Source: Sphingomonas sp. 1F27F7B
GTDB lineage: Bacteria > Pseudomonadota > Alphaproteobacteria > Sphingomonadales > Sphingomonadaceae
Length of the DNA: 55,205 nt
NCBI RefSeq assembly: GCF_005503355.1
Contig: NZ_SCMK01000029.1
Span: forward strand, 1 to 55,205
Direction: 5' to 3'
Shown: piece by piece, positions 28,575 to 40,819 of the stretch
How positions within the stretch are numbered: the first letter of the stretch is position 1
Layout of the letters: each line of letters begins with the position of its first letter
Translations under genes and position numbers: made by a program
Notes under the pieces: generated by a model
What the model was told of the DNA's origin: nothing
The model's database searches: none
Seen by the model: only the letters and a program-made list of their open reading frames with translations

Positions 28575-28664
28575 CCAAGCTTGCCTTGCGCTTGGATACC
28601 AGCCCTCACGCCGCCCTCGCACCTCCCGGGATTCCGCCCTTCGCTTCGCGTTGCCGGCCGCCGA

Positions 28665-30119
28665 TCAAGCGATCCGGAACTTGGGGGGCGGCAGGCTCAG
28701 CCGGGTGTCCGCCACAGCCTCGCCGCGGAAGAACCGCACCAGCAGCCCCTGCACATCGGGATGCGCCTCGAACACGTTGTGGCCGGCATTCTCCACAATC
28801 ACGCGCGCCTTCCGCCGGAACTGCGCCGCCACTTCGTCCTGCTCGGCCAGCACGGTGCGGCCGTCCAGCGTGCCGGCGATCAGCAGCGCGGGATGATTGC
28901 TGCGGATCGGTGCCCGGAAGCCTTCGCCCAGATCGACGCCCGGAATGGCACCCACCAGTTGCGGCATCGGGAAGTTCAACGCCTCGCCCAGCACGGCGGT
29001 CCTGCCCTCGCGCCGCACCTGTGCCAGGCGGGCCGGCGAGATGCCGGAGGCGAGGTCCATCGCTTCGGGCATCCCGCGAAGGCTGAACAGGTCGGCGGGA
29101 TCGCCCAGGAATTCCGCCAGCATGTCCGTCTTGCCGGCATCCAGCTCCAGGTACATGGCGGGCAGCACCGCCAGGCCGCGAGGATTCGCGATCAGGCCGC
29201 TCGCGATCAACTGCACGCCGAAGCCGCCCATCCGGATCTCGCCGGGCGCGCCGTGCAGCGTCACCTTCATCGCCAGCGGCTGCGCCTCCAGCCTGGCATG
29301 CACGCGCCGCATCAGCGCCGGCAGGTCGGGCACCGCGGCGCGCGCGGCGGGATCGACGCCGAGCAGCGCATCGACCTGACGCAGATAGACATCGCTGCGC
29401 GCCGGCAGCTTCACTGTCTGGTCCAGTCCCTCCAGGCTAGACAGGGCGACGCGGCTCACCCGGTCGCCATGCCGCTTGAGCACGCACAGCGCCAGATGCG
29501 AGCCATAGCTGGTCCCCCACAGGCTGATCTTCTCCGCGCCCAGATGCCGGCGCAGGTCGTCGATGTCGTCGGCACTCTGCTCGGTGTTGTAGCCGGCCAT
29601 GGCCACGCCGGCCCGGATCCAGTCCGCCCAGGCGCTCCGGAGCTCCTCACGGAAATGCGCCGCCATCCCGGCCTCGGTGAATATCGGCAGCGGACGTTTC
29701 GATACCGGCCGTTCGGGGATCGTGCTCGACAGGCCGGTGCCGCGCTGGTCGAAGGCGATGACGTCGGCCACTGCCCGCAACGCCATGAAGATCGGAAAGC
29801 GCGGCCCGGTCGCCGCGCCCGATCCCTCGCCACCGGGCCCCCCGGCCAGATAGATGATCGGCGGGCCCGGCCGCGCCGCGGTCGAACGGAAGCGAACATA
29901 GCCGAGCTTTATCTTGCGCGAGAGCGGATCGCGGCGATCCTCCGGCACTTCGAAGAAGCCGCGTTCGGCGTCGGTCTCCTCGCCGCGCCGGTCCTTGAAA
30001 CGGAACGGGCCAGCCTGGGGGGAAGGCGCCGTCTGGGCGGAAGCCCGGACGATTGCCAGGGCGGGAAGAGCGAGGCCGGCGGCGATCACGGCTCGGCGAT
30101 TGAGCGAGGTGTAGGTCAT
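28665..30119 (-). CDS. Tat-exported alpha/beta hydrolase, proline-iminopeptidase-like
   Basis: The protein has 484 residues. Its N-terminus (MTYTSLNRRAVIAAGLALPA) is a twin-arginine signal. The hydrolase domain has GGPGGEGSG (93-101), FDQRGTGLS (123-131), nucleophile elbow GTSYGS with Ser204, and a C-terminal TAP-like part (LLIAGTLDGRT, ENAGHNVFEAHPDV with the catalytic His). This is the proline-iminopeptidase / tripeptidyl-aminopeptidase group. ATG 30119 is chosen because the Tat signal begins there. It is divergent from the LytTR membrane protein, which probably controls it. Confidence 0.87.
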   Translation of the reverse strand: MTYTSLNRRAVIAAGLALPALAIVRASAQTAPSPQAGPFRFKDRRGEETDAERGFFEVPEDRRDPLSRKIKLGYVRFRSTAARPGPPIIYLAGGPGGEGSGAATGPRFPIFMALRAVADVIAFDQRGTGLSSTIPERPVSKRPLPIFTEAGMAAHFREELRSAWADWIRAGVAMAGYNTEQSADDIDDLRRHLGAEKISLWGTSYGSHLALCVLKRHGDRVSRVALSSLEGLDQTVKLPARSDVYLRQVDALLGVDPAARAAVPDLPALMRRVHARLEAQPLAMKVTLHGAPGEIRMGGFGVQLIASGLIANPRGLAVLPAMYLELDAGKTDMLAEFLGDPADLFSLRGMPEAMDLASGISPARLAQVRREGRTAVLGEALNFPMPQLVGAIPGVDLGEGFRAPIRSNHPALLIAGTLDGRTVLAEQDEVAAQFRRKARVIVENAGHNVFEAHPDVQGLLVRFFRGEAVADTRLSLPPPKFRIA

Positions 30120-30230
30120 GTCGCCAACTGAGCGCCTCACGGCACCGGCAGCCATGCCCCTTCGGCCAATGGCGTCCGCACATCGGCGAATGGCGGTGCA
30201 TCTCGGTGAGCTGCGCCCTAGAGGGAGCGC

Positions 30231-31670
30231 ATGTGGCGAATCCTGCTCCTTAGCGTCCTCCTGATCGGGCTCCCGGCCTCGGCCCTTGCTCGGGACATGT
30301 CGTGGCAAGCCTGTCAGCCCGCGGCCGGTCCAACCGGTCCTGCGCTGAGCGACTGCCGGCCGATCGGGGATTTCATCGATCCGCAAGGGCGTGAGCTCTG
30401 GATCCGCGCCATCATCGGCGCCCCCACCGACAACCGGCCGCGCATCCTGTATGTGGCCGGCGTCGCCTCGTCAGAGGCTTGGCTCAATGATCGACCCCTG
30501 GGCAACAATGGTCGCCCCGCCGCCTCCGCCCGGGCCGAAATCCCCGGACGCTACCAGGCGATCTTTCCGATCGGCGAAAGTGCATGGCGATCCGGCGAGA
30601 ATGTGCTGGTGCTGCACCTGTCGTCCTTCCACGGCGGCCTGCGCTTCGCCCGCCCGATGAGTGCGATAGGTGTAGGGCCCTATCCCCATGCGCAGCGCAT
30701 CGTGCCGCTGGCGGTCACCTTCGTGGCCGCCGGCATTCTGTTGGCCGCGGCGTTCGGCTTTGGCGTCATCCATGCCATGCGCCGCACGGGATCCAGCCTG
30801 ATCCTGGCCGCGATGGCAGGGGTCGCAACGCTGCAGGCCATCGTCGAGAGCCTGCGGGCGCTGTTCGATTATTCCTATCCCCTGCATGCCTGGCGAATGA
30901 GCGCTATCTGGGTGCTGGCGGCCGCCTTCGCGATTCTGCTGGTCACTTATGTCTCCACTCGGTTCCTGCCCAGACAGCGCGGCGCCATGGTCGGCCTGGC
31001 CCTGGGCGCGGTCGGGGCAACGGCGTTGCTTCCGGGATTCGACGTGAAGACGGTTTGGGCGTTGACCGTGGGCGTAGCGCTTGCCGTCGTGCCGGCCGGC
31101 GCCGGCGCGCGCATGCGTATCCCTGGCGCGCGGCCGACGCTTGCCTGGCTGGCGCTGTTCCTCGCGCTGGCGTTCGGGTTTCCCAACTGGTTGTCCGACC
31201 TGTCCTATTTCCTGCTCGCTGCCGCCCTCGTGCTGCCGCTGCTGATGTTCGAAGTCGTGCGACTGGGCCGCGACGACCGGGGCCGCGAGGCTGCCCTGAC
31301 CCGCGCCGCCAGCCGTCCGGACCGCTTGACCGTAGCCTCGGCACGCGGCGTCGAGCTGGTGCCGATCCCGGAGATCCTGGCCGTGCTGGGAGCGGACGAC
31401 TATGTCGAGCTGCGGCTGGTCGGCGGTCGCAGCTTGCTGCACGCCGCGCGCCTCGACGGCTTGGCGGCCCAGTTGCCGCCGGGCTTTCTGCGGGTCCACC
31501 GGTCGGTGATCGCCAACCTGTCCCAGGTGCAGCGCCTGGAACGTGACGGCGACCGCTGGCGGCTGCACATGCGCGAAGGCACGCCTCTTCCGGTCAGCCG
31601 CTCCCGCCAGCCTGCCTTGCGAGAAGCCATGGACGCTCCTCCGCCGGTGCTTGTCGCAGCCGGACCATAG
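30231..31670 (+). CDS. Membrane-bound LytTR transcriptional regulator
   Basis: The 479-residue protein has a signal-anchor, a periplasmic galactose-binding-like domain (about residues 20-140, with AWLNDRPLG and NVLVLHLSSF), about six to seven transmembrane segments, and a C-terminal LytTR DNA-binding domain (residues about 370-465: ILAVLGADDYVELRLVGGRS, FLRVHRSVIANLSQVQRLER). This architecture is a one-component membrane sensor-regulator. The divergent peptidase-like gene 111 bp away is the likely target. The 144 bp downstream to the convergent gene carry no evident gene. Confidence 0.85.
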   Translation: MWRILLLSVLLIGLPASALARDMSWQACQPAAGPTGPALSDCRPIGDFIDPQGRELWIRAIIGAPTDNRPRILYVAGVASSEAWLNDRPLGNNGRPAASARAEIPGRYQAIFPIGESAWRSGENVLVLHLSSFHGGLRFARPMSAIGVGPYPHAQRIVPLAVTFVAAGILLAAAFGFGVIHAMRRTGSSLILAAMAGVATLQAIVESLRALFDYSYPLHAWRMSAIWVLAAAFAILLVTYVSTRFLPRQRGAMVGLALGAVGATALLPGFDVKTVWALTVGVALAVVPAGAGARMRIPGARPTLAWLALFLALAFGFPNWLSDLSYFLLAAALVLPLLMFEVVRLGRDDRGREAALTRAASRPDRLTVASARGVELVPIPEILAVLGADDYVELRLVGGRSLLHAARLDGLAAQLPPGFLRVHRSVIANLSQVQRLERDGDRWRLHMREGTPLPVSRSRQPALREAMDAPPPVLVAAGP

Positions 31671-31814
31671 CCGATCCGCGCGCCGTCCCGCGCCGCCGAT
31701 CATCATTCACCGATCCCACAGGGGCTTCACCGATCCGGTGTCGGTTTCCCGCCGGAACTGGGGTGCGCGGCCCCGAGTCCATCGGAGAGATCACGGCCGA
31801 AAATCGAGCCCCTG

Positions 31815-33185
31815 CTACCGCGCTGCGCTCGTATCCCCGGTCGCCGATCCGGACGATCGCCGTCGGCGAAGCTGCCTCCGGAAGTGTTCCACCAGGAGCG
31901 AGAGACCGCAGGCGCCGCAGAATGCGAGCGGCGCGTAGATCAGATACGTATAGCGCATCACCGGCTGAAAGGGCGCGACCGCCAGAACCGGAACGATGAT
32001 CGGTATCGCAACGAACAGCCATCGCCGCCCGCCCAGTCCGAGCCCCGCGATCAAGCCCCCGATGCCAAGCAGCCCGACCATGGTCGCCAGCGCCGACTGA
32101 ATCGGTGCGAGCCCCTGGATTCCCCAGATGCGGAAGATCCAGGGACCCGGAGTGATCATGTCGCCGACATGGGCCAGCATCACGGCGACCGCCCGTCCGG
32201 GATTCGCGGCGATCGTCGCCATCGCCTCGTTGCCCAATGCGCGGGAATAGGCCAGCTCTCCTCCCCTGGCCACCATCGTCGCGCGGGCCTCGCGGCTCTG
32301 AAGCGGATGGATCGCGTGCAATCGCGCGACGAACGCATCATCGCGATCACCGCGAACAGGGACGCCGGGATAATGCGCAAGGGCGAGTTCCAGCCCGGCA
32401 TTGCTCCGAAGCAGCACGGGCTCGCCGAGAACGCGCTGGTTGCGAATCGCCCAGGGGACCACGAACATCGCCAGGAGCAGAACCGACATCGTCATGCGCC
32501 GGGCAAGGACGCCCAGCGGCACCCGCCCGGCCCATAGGAGCGCCAGCGAGAGGAACGCCGCGGCCCCCATCAGCGGATTGACGAAGAACAATAGCGGCGC
32601 TGTCGCGATGACCACATGGACGTGCCGGCGCGGCGCATCCTCGCGGTCGGCCGCCAGGGCCTGATCCAGCATCAGTGCCGACAGAAAGGCCGCCAGCCCC
32701 CCTTCCCAGACGCGGAAATCCACTGCCTCCTGCGCGATATAGGTAGGCGCCAGGCAGAGAAAGGCCAGCGCGAGGAGGCGCGGCCCCACGCCGACGCCCA
32801 GCCGCGCAAAGGCCCGGTCCAGCAGCAGATAGCTGCCGAGGGCGAGGCCGATCGACCATGCGGCCAGCACCAGCTCCGCGAGCGGCGTATAGCCGAGCAG
32901 CCAATAGACCGTACCGGCGAGACCGGGGCTGATCGGAAGCAGATGCGCGGTCGCGCCATGATCCAAGCCATAGGCGGATGCGAAGCCATGCCCCTGGGAG
33001 AATGCATAGGCGACGAGGAAGGCTTCGCCGCCGGCGCTCCAGGCGGAGCTTGCGACGCTCCACGCCACGCGCTCGACGATGGCGGCCGCGAGGAGTGCGA
33101 ATATCACGCCCCTGCGCCAGCGTGACAGCCTCGACGCAATCCGCTCGCCGGCCTGTCCGTTCCGCTCTCCCCCGCCCACGTCCAT
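31815..33185 (-). CDS. Polytopic membrane protein, glycosyltransferase-39-like
   Basis: The protein has about 456 residues and ten to eleven hydrophobic segments, plus a periplasmic-loop-like region near GHGFASAYGLDHGATAHLLP typical of dolichol-phosphate-mannosyltransferase/ArnT-type (GT39/GT83 clan) membrane proteins. No precise family motif is seen. ATG 33185 is chosen, with GGGAGAGG upstream; longer in-frame reads lack membrane segments. It stands alone. Upstream, 33186-33416 shows no gene. Confidence 0.6.
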   Translation of the reverse strand: MDVGGGERNGQAGERIASRLSRWRRGVIFALLAAAIVERVAWSVASSAWSAGGEAFLVAYAFSQGHGFASAYGLDHGATAHLLPISPGLAGTVYWLLGYTPLAELVLAAWSIGLALGSYLLLDRAFARLGVGVGPRLLALAFLCLAPTYIAQEAVDFRVWEGGLAAFLSALMLDQALAADREDAPRRHVHVVIATAPLLFFVNPLMGAAAFLSLALLWAGRVPLGVLARRMTMSVLLLAMFVVPWAIRNQRVLGEPVLLRSNAGLELALAHYPGVPVRGDRDDAFVARLHAIHPLQSREARATMVARGGELAYSRALGNEAMATIAANPGRAVAVMLAHVGDMITPGPWIFRIWGIQGLAPIQSALATMVGLLGIGGLIAGLGLGGRRWLFVAIPIIVPVLAVAPFQPVMRYTYLIYAPLAFCGACGLSLLVEHFRRQLRRRRSSGSATGDTSAAR

Positions 33186-33416
33186 GCCCTCTCCCAGAAG
33201 CCTTGCGACCGCATAGGCTGTAGCCGCGTCCCAGAAGACATGCCCCACCCGTCCGCAGCGTGGGATGGGCATGCGTGCGCACCTAGAATACCGGGAACCC
33301 GCCCTCAACACTCCAATGCGGACATGGCGGACGACTTGATAGTCGTTGCCGAAGAAAGTGATGCTCATATCGAGCGCCGGGCACTCGCCCCCCAAGCGGG
33401 CCAAAGTCGGTGCATC

Positions 33417-33757
33417 CGGGTCACGTGATTATATCGGCGCGGCTGCTCTGCTGGACGAATTGCCAAAGGCGCAATGGCTGCTCGCCGACCGGGGCTATGA
33501 CGCCGACTGGTTCCGGGACGCACTGCGGGAGAAAGGCATAAAGCCTTGCATACCCGGCCGAAAAGCGCGCAACGAGCCGATCAGATGCGACAAACGCCGT
33601 TACAAGCACCGCAGCCGCATCGAGATCATGTTCGGCCGCCTGAAGAACGGGCGCCGCGTCGCAACCCGCTACGACCGATACCCAACCGCCTTCTTCTCCG
33701 CCATCGCGCTTGCTGGCACCGCCATCTTCTGGCTCTGATCAATGGGCCCTGACCCTA
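33417..33757 (+). mobile_element. IS5-type remnant, copy a (3' end of transposase)
   Basis: The end of an IS5-family DDE transposase is present: YIGAAALLDELPKAQ, LLADRGYDADWF, then HRSRIEIMFGRLKNG and the terminal SAIALAGTAIFWL (stop at 33738), followed by the terminal inverted repeat reading CAATGGGCCCTGACCCT. The first half of the element is gone. The same terminal repeat bounds the other four pieces in this window. Confidence 0.8.
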
Positions 33758-33779
33758 ACCATCCCTGTTTGGCCGCTGC

Positions 33780-34076
33780 CTATTCCGAAATCCTGACGCG
33801 ACGATGCAAAGCATCCAACGACCAGGCGCCACCTCCACGAAAGATCAGCGGCAACAGGATCGCCGTCCAGCTCAAATGGGTGGGCCAGGCATCGGGATGG
33901 ACGAAGACCTCGATCACCAAAGTCATGCCAAGCAGCGCCAGCGCCGAGAAGCGCGTTGCGAGACCCAATATCAGCAGGATCGAGAAGACATGCTCGGACC
34001 AGGTCGCCGCCACCGCCGCGATCTGGGGCGGGATCAGCGGCAGCGCATATTCGGTGCGGAAGAGTTCTATAGCCAC
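33780..34076 (-). pseudogene. DoxX-family membrane protein, 5'-truncated
   Basis: The readable 98 residues (AIELFRTEYALPLIPPQIAA to the C-terminus) match the second half of DoxX-like quinone-reactive membrane proteins: SEHVFSILLILGLATRFSAL, ALLGMTLVIEVFVHPDAWPT, HLSWTAILLPL. The usual first transmembrane region (LLxRxxx then SGxTK) is absent; the open frame extends back only to the oxidase stop 42 bp upstream without that motif. GTG 34076 would be the only start. It lies between the oxidase gene and an IS remnant, so it was probably truncated by a rearrangement. Confidence 0.6.
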
Positions 34077-34118
34077 GCATGTCGATCGCGTGCCGCCGAG
34101 CAGCTGGACGCTCGACGC

Positions 34119-35297
34119 CTAGGCGAAGCGGCCGAGCCGGTAATTGGCAAGCGGATCGGCGACTACGCCATCGAGTATCTCCAGCGCGGCCAGCCGGCCC
34201 AGCGCGGGCGCCAGCGTGACGCCGCTATGGGTGACCGCGACATAGAGACCGCCCAGGCGCGGCGCGAAGCCGACGACCGGCAAGGAATCCCTGGGGACCA
34301 CGCGCTGGCCAATACTGACCCGTTCGATCTCGGCCTTCCCCAAAGCGGGAAGATAGCAAGCGGCGGCGTCCTGGATGGTCTTCCCGAAGGCCTCCACTCC
34401 GGCACCCGCCGGTGCCCCGCCTTCATGCCCGCTGATGCTGGCGACGAAGCGCCCGTCGGGCATCTGCTTGAAGGTGCTGCGCGGCCCGAAGACGACTCGA
34501 TCGAGCGCCGGCCTTTGCGGCCTTGTGTGGAGCAGGACGCCGGGCGAAGCGGTGAGCGGCAGTTGCACGCCGGCCTGTGCCGCCAGCGCCTCGCTGCCCA
34601 GGCCGGCCGCCAACACCACGGTATCCGCCTCGATCGCGCCGTCCGCCGTTCGCACGCCAACGGCCTTCCCGTCCCGGACGATGAGCGAATGCACCGCCAC
34701 TGGCGCCCGCAGCTTCGTCCCGAGCTTGCCCGCCCGCTCGATCAGCGCGGCCACGGCACCGGCCGGGTCCACCGCGCCCTCTTCAGGGAAGAAGGCCGCC
34801 GCGGAGACCAGGCCGATGGCGAGCCCGGGCAACAACGCCTGGAGCCCGGGCGCGTCCAGGCGACGCCCGGCATAGCCCCATTGCTGCACGATCCGCAGGC
34901 TCTCGCCCAGCTTCGCGGACTCGGCTTCGCTATCGCGCCAATAGGTGGCACCACCCCATTGCAGGGGAAGCGCCGCCCCCGGCTCCCGCTGCCAGATCCG
35001 CCAGCCGGCCATGCCCAGCCAGTTCAGCTGGAAATAGGGCCGCGAGCCGGTCTTGGTCGAGGCGTTGAGATAGGCGAAGGAATCGCCCGTCGCCCCCGCC
35101 GCAGCCTTGGACTTCTCGAGGAGGGTGACCGCCACGCCGCGCTTTGCGAGTTCGTAGGCGATTGCGGCGCCGACGATCCCCGCACCGATCACGATCGCCG
35201 AACGGCTCCCCGGTGCAACGGGACGGGCACGCGCTGCCCCGGGGAGCAGTGGAGCGGCGGCAAGCAGCCCCAATGTTGCGCGGCGGTCGATCCTCAC
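34119..35297 (-). CDS. FAD-dependent amino-acid oxidase (DAO family)
   Basis: The roughly 392-residue protein begins at GTG 35297, which overlaps the dipeptidase stop (GTGA), and carries a twin-arginine-like signal (RIDRRATLGLLAAAPLLPG). The FAD Rossmann motif is VIGAGIVGAAIAYELAKRG, followed by an ATGDSFAYLN segment, TVVLAAGLGSEAL and the C-terminal GLYVAVTHSGVTLAPALG typical of D-amino-acid dehydrogenase / glycine oxidase relatives. Being exported, it probably oxidises an amino acid released by the coupled dipeptidase. Confidence 0.85.
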   Translation of the reverse strand: MRIDRRATLGLLAAAPLLPGAARARPVAPGSRSAIVIGAGIVGAAIAYELAKRGVAVTLLEKSKAAAGATGDSFAYLNASTKTGSRPYFQLNWLGMAGWRIWQREPGAALPLQWGGATYWRDSEAESAKLGESLRIVQQWGYAGRRLDAPGLQALLPGLAIGLVSAAAFFPEEGAVDPAGAVAALIERAGKLGTKLRAPVAVHSLIVRDGKAVGVRTADGAIEADTVVLAAGLGSEALAAQAGVQLPLTASPGVLLHTRPQRPALDRVVFGPRSTFKQMPDGRFVASISGHEGGAPAGAGVEAFGKTIQDAAACYLPALGKAEIERVSIGQRVVPRDSLPVVGFAPRLGGLYVAVTHSGVTLAPALGRLAALEILDGVVADPLANYRLGRFA

Positions 35298-36589
35298 TTG
35301 CCGGCCCTCGGCTTGGCGAGCGCCTGCACCTGGCCCCAGACGCGCAGGAAGTTGCCGCCCCACAGCTTCGCGATATCCGCCTCGCCATAGCCGCGACGCT
35401 GCAGTTCGGCGGTGATGTTGACGGACTCGCCGACATCGTTCCAGCCGATGACGCCGCCGCCATGGTTGAAGTCGGACGAGATGCCGACATGGTCGATGCC
35501 GATCTTCTTCACGACATAGTCGATCTGGTCGACATAATCCTTCAGCGTCGCGCGATAGTCCGGGCTGCCGGTGATCTCGTGGAATTCCGCGCTGTACTTT
35601 GCGAAGACCTCGGGCGGGAGCACCTTCACGCCCTTGTCCGACAGCGGCTGGATGCCCGCAGGCGTCTTGTCCTCGGGAATGCCGTAGCGGCGGCGGACCG
35701 CATTGAGCTTGGCAAGCGCTTCAGGCGGAAATGCCTTCACCCAGGAGCTATAGGCGTTGATCGCGACCACGCCGCCCTTCGCCGCGATCGCCTGCAACGT
35801 CGCGTCGTCGAGGTTGCGCGGATGATCGATCACCGCGCGCGCGTTCGAATGCGAGGCGATCACCGGCGCGCGGCTCAGCTCCAGCACCTGCCGCACCGCC
35901 TGCCCCGTGATCTGCGACACGTCGATGACCACGCCGAGATCGTTGAGCCGAGCGACGGCCTGCCGCCCGAGCGGCGAGAGCCCGCCATGTTCGCTCAGCT
36001 TGTCGCCGCGCAGCAAATTGGGCCGGGCGGAATCCGCCAGGTCGTTGTTGCCGGCATGGGTGAAACCGAAGATCGACACTCCCTTGTCGTGCCAGGCATC
36101 GAGCTGGCGCAGATCCTTGCCGATCAGATTGCCGTTGAGGATCGACAGGATGATCGCAACCCGGCCCGAGCCCTCGATCGCGCGCAGCGCATCGGGCGAA
36201 TGGGCAATCGCGGCCTGTTCGGGATAGCGCGCGACCACGCCCTGGATGGCGGACAGCTTCTGCTGCCCCTTGGCCGCGGCTTCGGCATAGCCGGCGGGCG
36301 TCCGGGCGTTCTGAGGCACGAAGATCGCCAGCACGACGCCCTTCAGCCGGCCGCGCTTCGCCTTGACGAAGTCGAACTGGTCGGGGCCGTCCTTGCCCGG
36401 ATCATGCTCCCCGGTGCCGAAGTCGAAGGGAATGTCGAGATGGTTGTCGAGATTGGGCAGCCGCTCCTGGAGGGCGGTCGCCGCCTGGAGCTGTTCCGGC
36501 GTGAAGCTCTGGGCATGCGCGCCGGCAAGGGGCAGCGCCGTTCCTGCCAGCAGCAGGAGCAGCTTCGAACGAAGGGCAAATCGGGCCAT
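35294..36589 (-). CDS. Secreted M19 membrane dipeptidase
   Basis: The 431-residue protein has a signal peptide (LLLLLAGTALPLAGAHAQ) and M19 (renal-dipeptidase-type) zinc ligands and motifs: DNHLDIP (His50, Asp52), FTHAGNNDLADS, GLSPLGRQAVARLNDLGVVI, DVSQ, APVIASHSNARAV and GIDHVGISSDFNHGGG. M19 enzymes hydrolyse dipeptides, often with a D- or dehydro residue at the C-terminal position. It is coupled to the FAD oxidase and preceded by the DUF4440-like gene at 25 bp. Confidence 0.9.
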   Translation of the reverse strand: MARFALRSKLLLLLAGTALPLAGAHAQSFTPEQLQAATALQERLPNLDNHLDIPFDFGTGEHDPGKDGPDQFDFVKAKRGRLKGVVLAIFVPQNARTPAGYAEAAAKGQQKLSAIQGVVARYPEQAAIAHSPDALRAIEGSGRVAIILSILNGNLIGKDLRQLDAWHDKGVSIFGFTHAGNNDLADSARPNLLRGDKLSEHGGLSPLGRQAVARLNDLGVVIDVSQITGQAVRQVLELSRAPVIASHSNARAVIDHPRNLDDATLQAIAAKGGVVAINAYSSWVKAFPPEALAKLNAVRRRYGIPEDKTPAGIQPLSDKGVKVLPPEVFAKYSAEFHEITGSPDYRATLKDYVDQIDYVVKKIGIDHVGISSDFNHGGGVIGWNDVGESVNITAELQRRGYGEADIAKLWGGNFLRVWGQVQALAKPRAGK

Positions 36590-36614
36590 GGAATGTCTCG
36601 CTTGGAAAAAGGGA

Positions 36615-37109
36615 TTATTGCGCGGGGCGAGTCAGCTGGCGGGCGATGAGCTGCCAGCCGCGCCGACCCTTGGTCCACACGTCGAGGCCCGAGAGGCGCG
36701 CGGTGCTGGTGGTGCCGTCGTCCTTGCTCAGGTGGAACGTCCAGCCGGCGGTGACATAGGCGACATCGCCATAGCTGCGGACCCGGGCATCGGCGATGTC
36801 CACCGCGGTGAAGCGCTTGCCTGGCGCCAGGGTCCGGTCGATCTGCGCAGCCTTGGAAAGCACCTCGCCATCGGTATGGCCGTAGGAAAGGTCGGGGTGA
36901 AACGCGGCGTCCAGCCCTGCCCGGTCGCCCTTCACGACAGCGACGCGATAGGCGTCGATAGCCGCGATCACTGCCGCGCGTGTCTCGGCGGGGCCATGTT
37001 CCTCGACCGCTACATGCTCCTGCGCGAGGACGGGAATGGAGGACAGGCTGGCGGCGCCGGAAAGGCCGGCCGCGGCGATCAGCAACGCACTGAGATATCG
37101 GGATTTCAT
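36615..37109 (-). CDS. Secreted SnoaL/DUF4440-like protein
   Basis: The 164-residue protein has a signal peptide (LSALLIAAAGLSGAASLSSI, then PVLAQ) and an NTF2-like fold pattern: AAIDAYRVAVVKGDRAGLDA, HPDLSYGHTDGEVLSKA, then DVAYVTAGWTFHLS and WQLIARQLTRP. Such small alpha+beta domains act as binding or accessory subunits. It lies 13 bp after the TonB receptor and before the dipeptidase. Confidence 0.78.
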   Translation of the reverse strand: MKSRYLSALLIAAAGLSGAASLSSIPVLAQEHVAVEEHGPAETRAAVIAAIDAYRVAVVKGDRAGLDAAFHPDLSYGHTDGEVLSKAAQIDRTLAPGKRFTAVDIADARVRSYGDVAYVTAGWTFHLSKDDGTTSTARLSGLDVWTKGRRGWQLIARQLTRPAQ

Positions 37110-37122
37110 GGGAAGGGGCTCC

Positions 37123-39555
<2,433 letters not shown>

Positions 39556-39848
39556 ATTATCCTGATTCGCGCAGTCCTTATGTCGCATGACTATGCTATC
39601 CCCCTGAATGTACATCAGGCGGGTTGACCAATATGATTTCAGCATAACTTCCCGAATGCGAAGCCCATCAAGAACCTCGCAGAGCGGAATTATCATCCCT
39701 TGCGGGAATCACTGCAGAAACGCGCAACCCACCTTTGTTTTGCTTGCAGCTAAAAACCTACCGAAATGGTGGGGATTGGCGAGATAGTTAGACTTTGGGC
39801 CCAACTAGGCCAGCTATCGCTCAACTTCGGGCGATATTCGAGCGCGAT

Positions 39849-40079
39849 ATGAATGCGGCTCAAAGCCTGCTGGAACAATGGTTCATCGGATATCCAGACT
39901 GGACGCCTGATCGGATTTCCCATGAGGGGCCGTCCAATATGGCGCTTCGTATTGAGTACGCTCTAGTCCAAGATGGCGACCCATATTCGCCCGACTGCAT
40001 GGGGTGGAGCAAGCAATTCGCGACGGTGTGGGAGGCAAGGAAAACCCCCGGCTTTCGCTATCGCAGCAAGCTGCGTTGA
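39849..40079 (+). CDS. Small hypothetical protein
   Basis: A 76-residue frame rich in Trp/Tyr (LLEQWFIGYPDWTPDRI, SKQFATVWEARKTPGFRY). No family recognised; no signal peptide or membrane segment. It stands at the edge of the toxin island and has no obvious Shine-Dalgarno. It could be an orphan immunity-type gene or chance. The region 40080-40379 after it shows no gene. Confidence 0.3.
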   Translation: MNAAQSLLEQWFIGYPDWTPDRISHEGPSNMALRIEYALVQDGDPYSPDCMGWSKQFATVWEARKTPGFRYRSKLR

Positions 40080-40379
40080 GCACGGGCGGTTGGAACGGCC
40101 GCTAACTACCCGTTTTTGATCGGCTAGCCGCAGCTGAGCCCGCCCGGGAGCGGACAGGCGGCAACCGCCCCAATTGCGGACGTTCCATTGCCACCGCTAT
40201 ACTCGGCCTGATCGATCCGCTGGTGGTATGCACCCACATGAACGGCGAAACAGAATTTCGGAAACTCAACATCCCACTGAAGGACGTTCGTTCATGCGTG
40301 ACGGAGGGGGGCTCCAGCGGCGCTGTCATTCTGACTGGCGGAGTTGCGGTCATCGTTGAGCATAGTGCTGAAAGGGCAG

Positions 40380-40752
40380 CGGCGGTGGCGCGCCTTCAAA
40401 TAGGCCGCGTCGATCATGATCGTCTTGCGCCCCGTGGCCTGAGGCGTCGCCAGACCTTCCATCATCCGAAGGAAAACACCCTTGTCGCCCCACCGCTTCC
40501 AGCGGTCGTACAGCGTCTTGTGCGGCCCATAGTCCTTCGGCGCGCCCCGCCAGCGCAGCCCGTTGCGATTGACGAAATCATCCCGCTCAACACCCGGCGA
40601 TCATCGACACGGGGCCTGCCGTGGCTCTTCGGAAAATACGGCTCAAGCCGCGCCATCTGCTCGTCCGTCAGCCAGTAAAGGTCACTCAAATCCAGCCTCC
40701 TCACCGGAGCCTGAACACATCAGCCCGCCCACATCAATGGGTCCTGACCCTA
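40380..40752 (-). mobile_element. IS5-type remnant, copy b (5' half)
   Basis: The minus strand carries the N-terminal part of the same transposase (DLYWLTDEQMARLEPYFPKS, then HGRPRVDDRRVLSG), broken by a frameshift after RVLSG and ending near 40380. The end at 40752 is the terminal inverted repeat (CATCAATGGGTCCTGACCCT). Confidence 0.8.
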
Positions 40753-40819
40753 GCTGGTTCCGGATATCGTTGACAGTAGTCAATCAAAGCACCGACCCCT
40801 TGATGTGCAGCAACCTCAA

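Noticed and set aside
40080..40379. Frames between the small hypothetical gene and IS5 copy b
   Set aside because: No recognisable protein; partly reads into the IS remnant.
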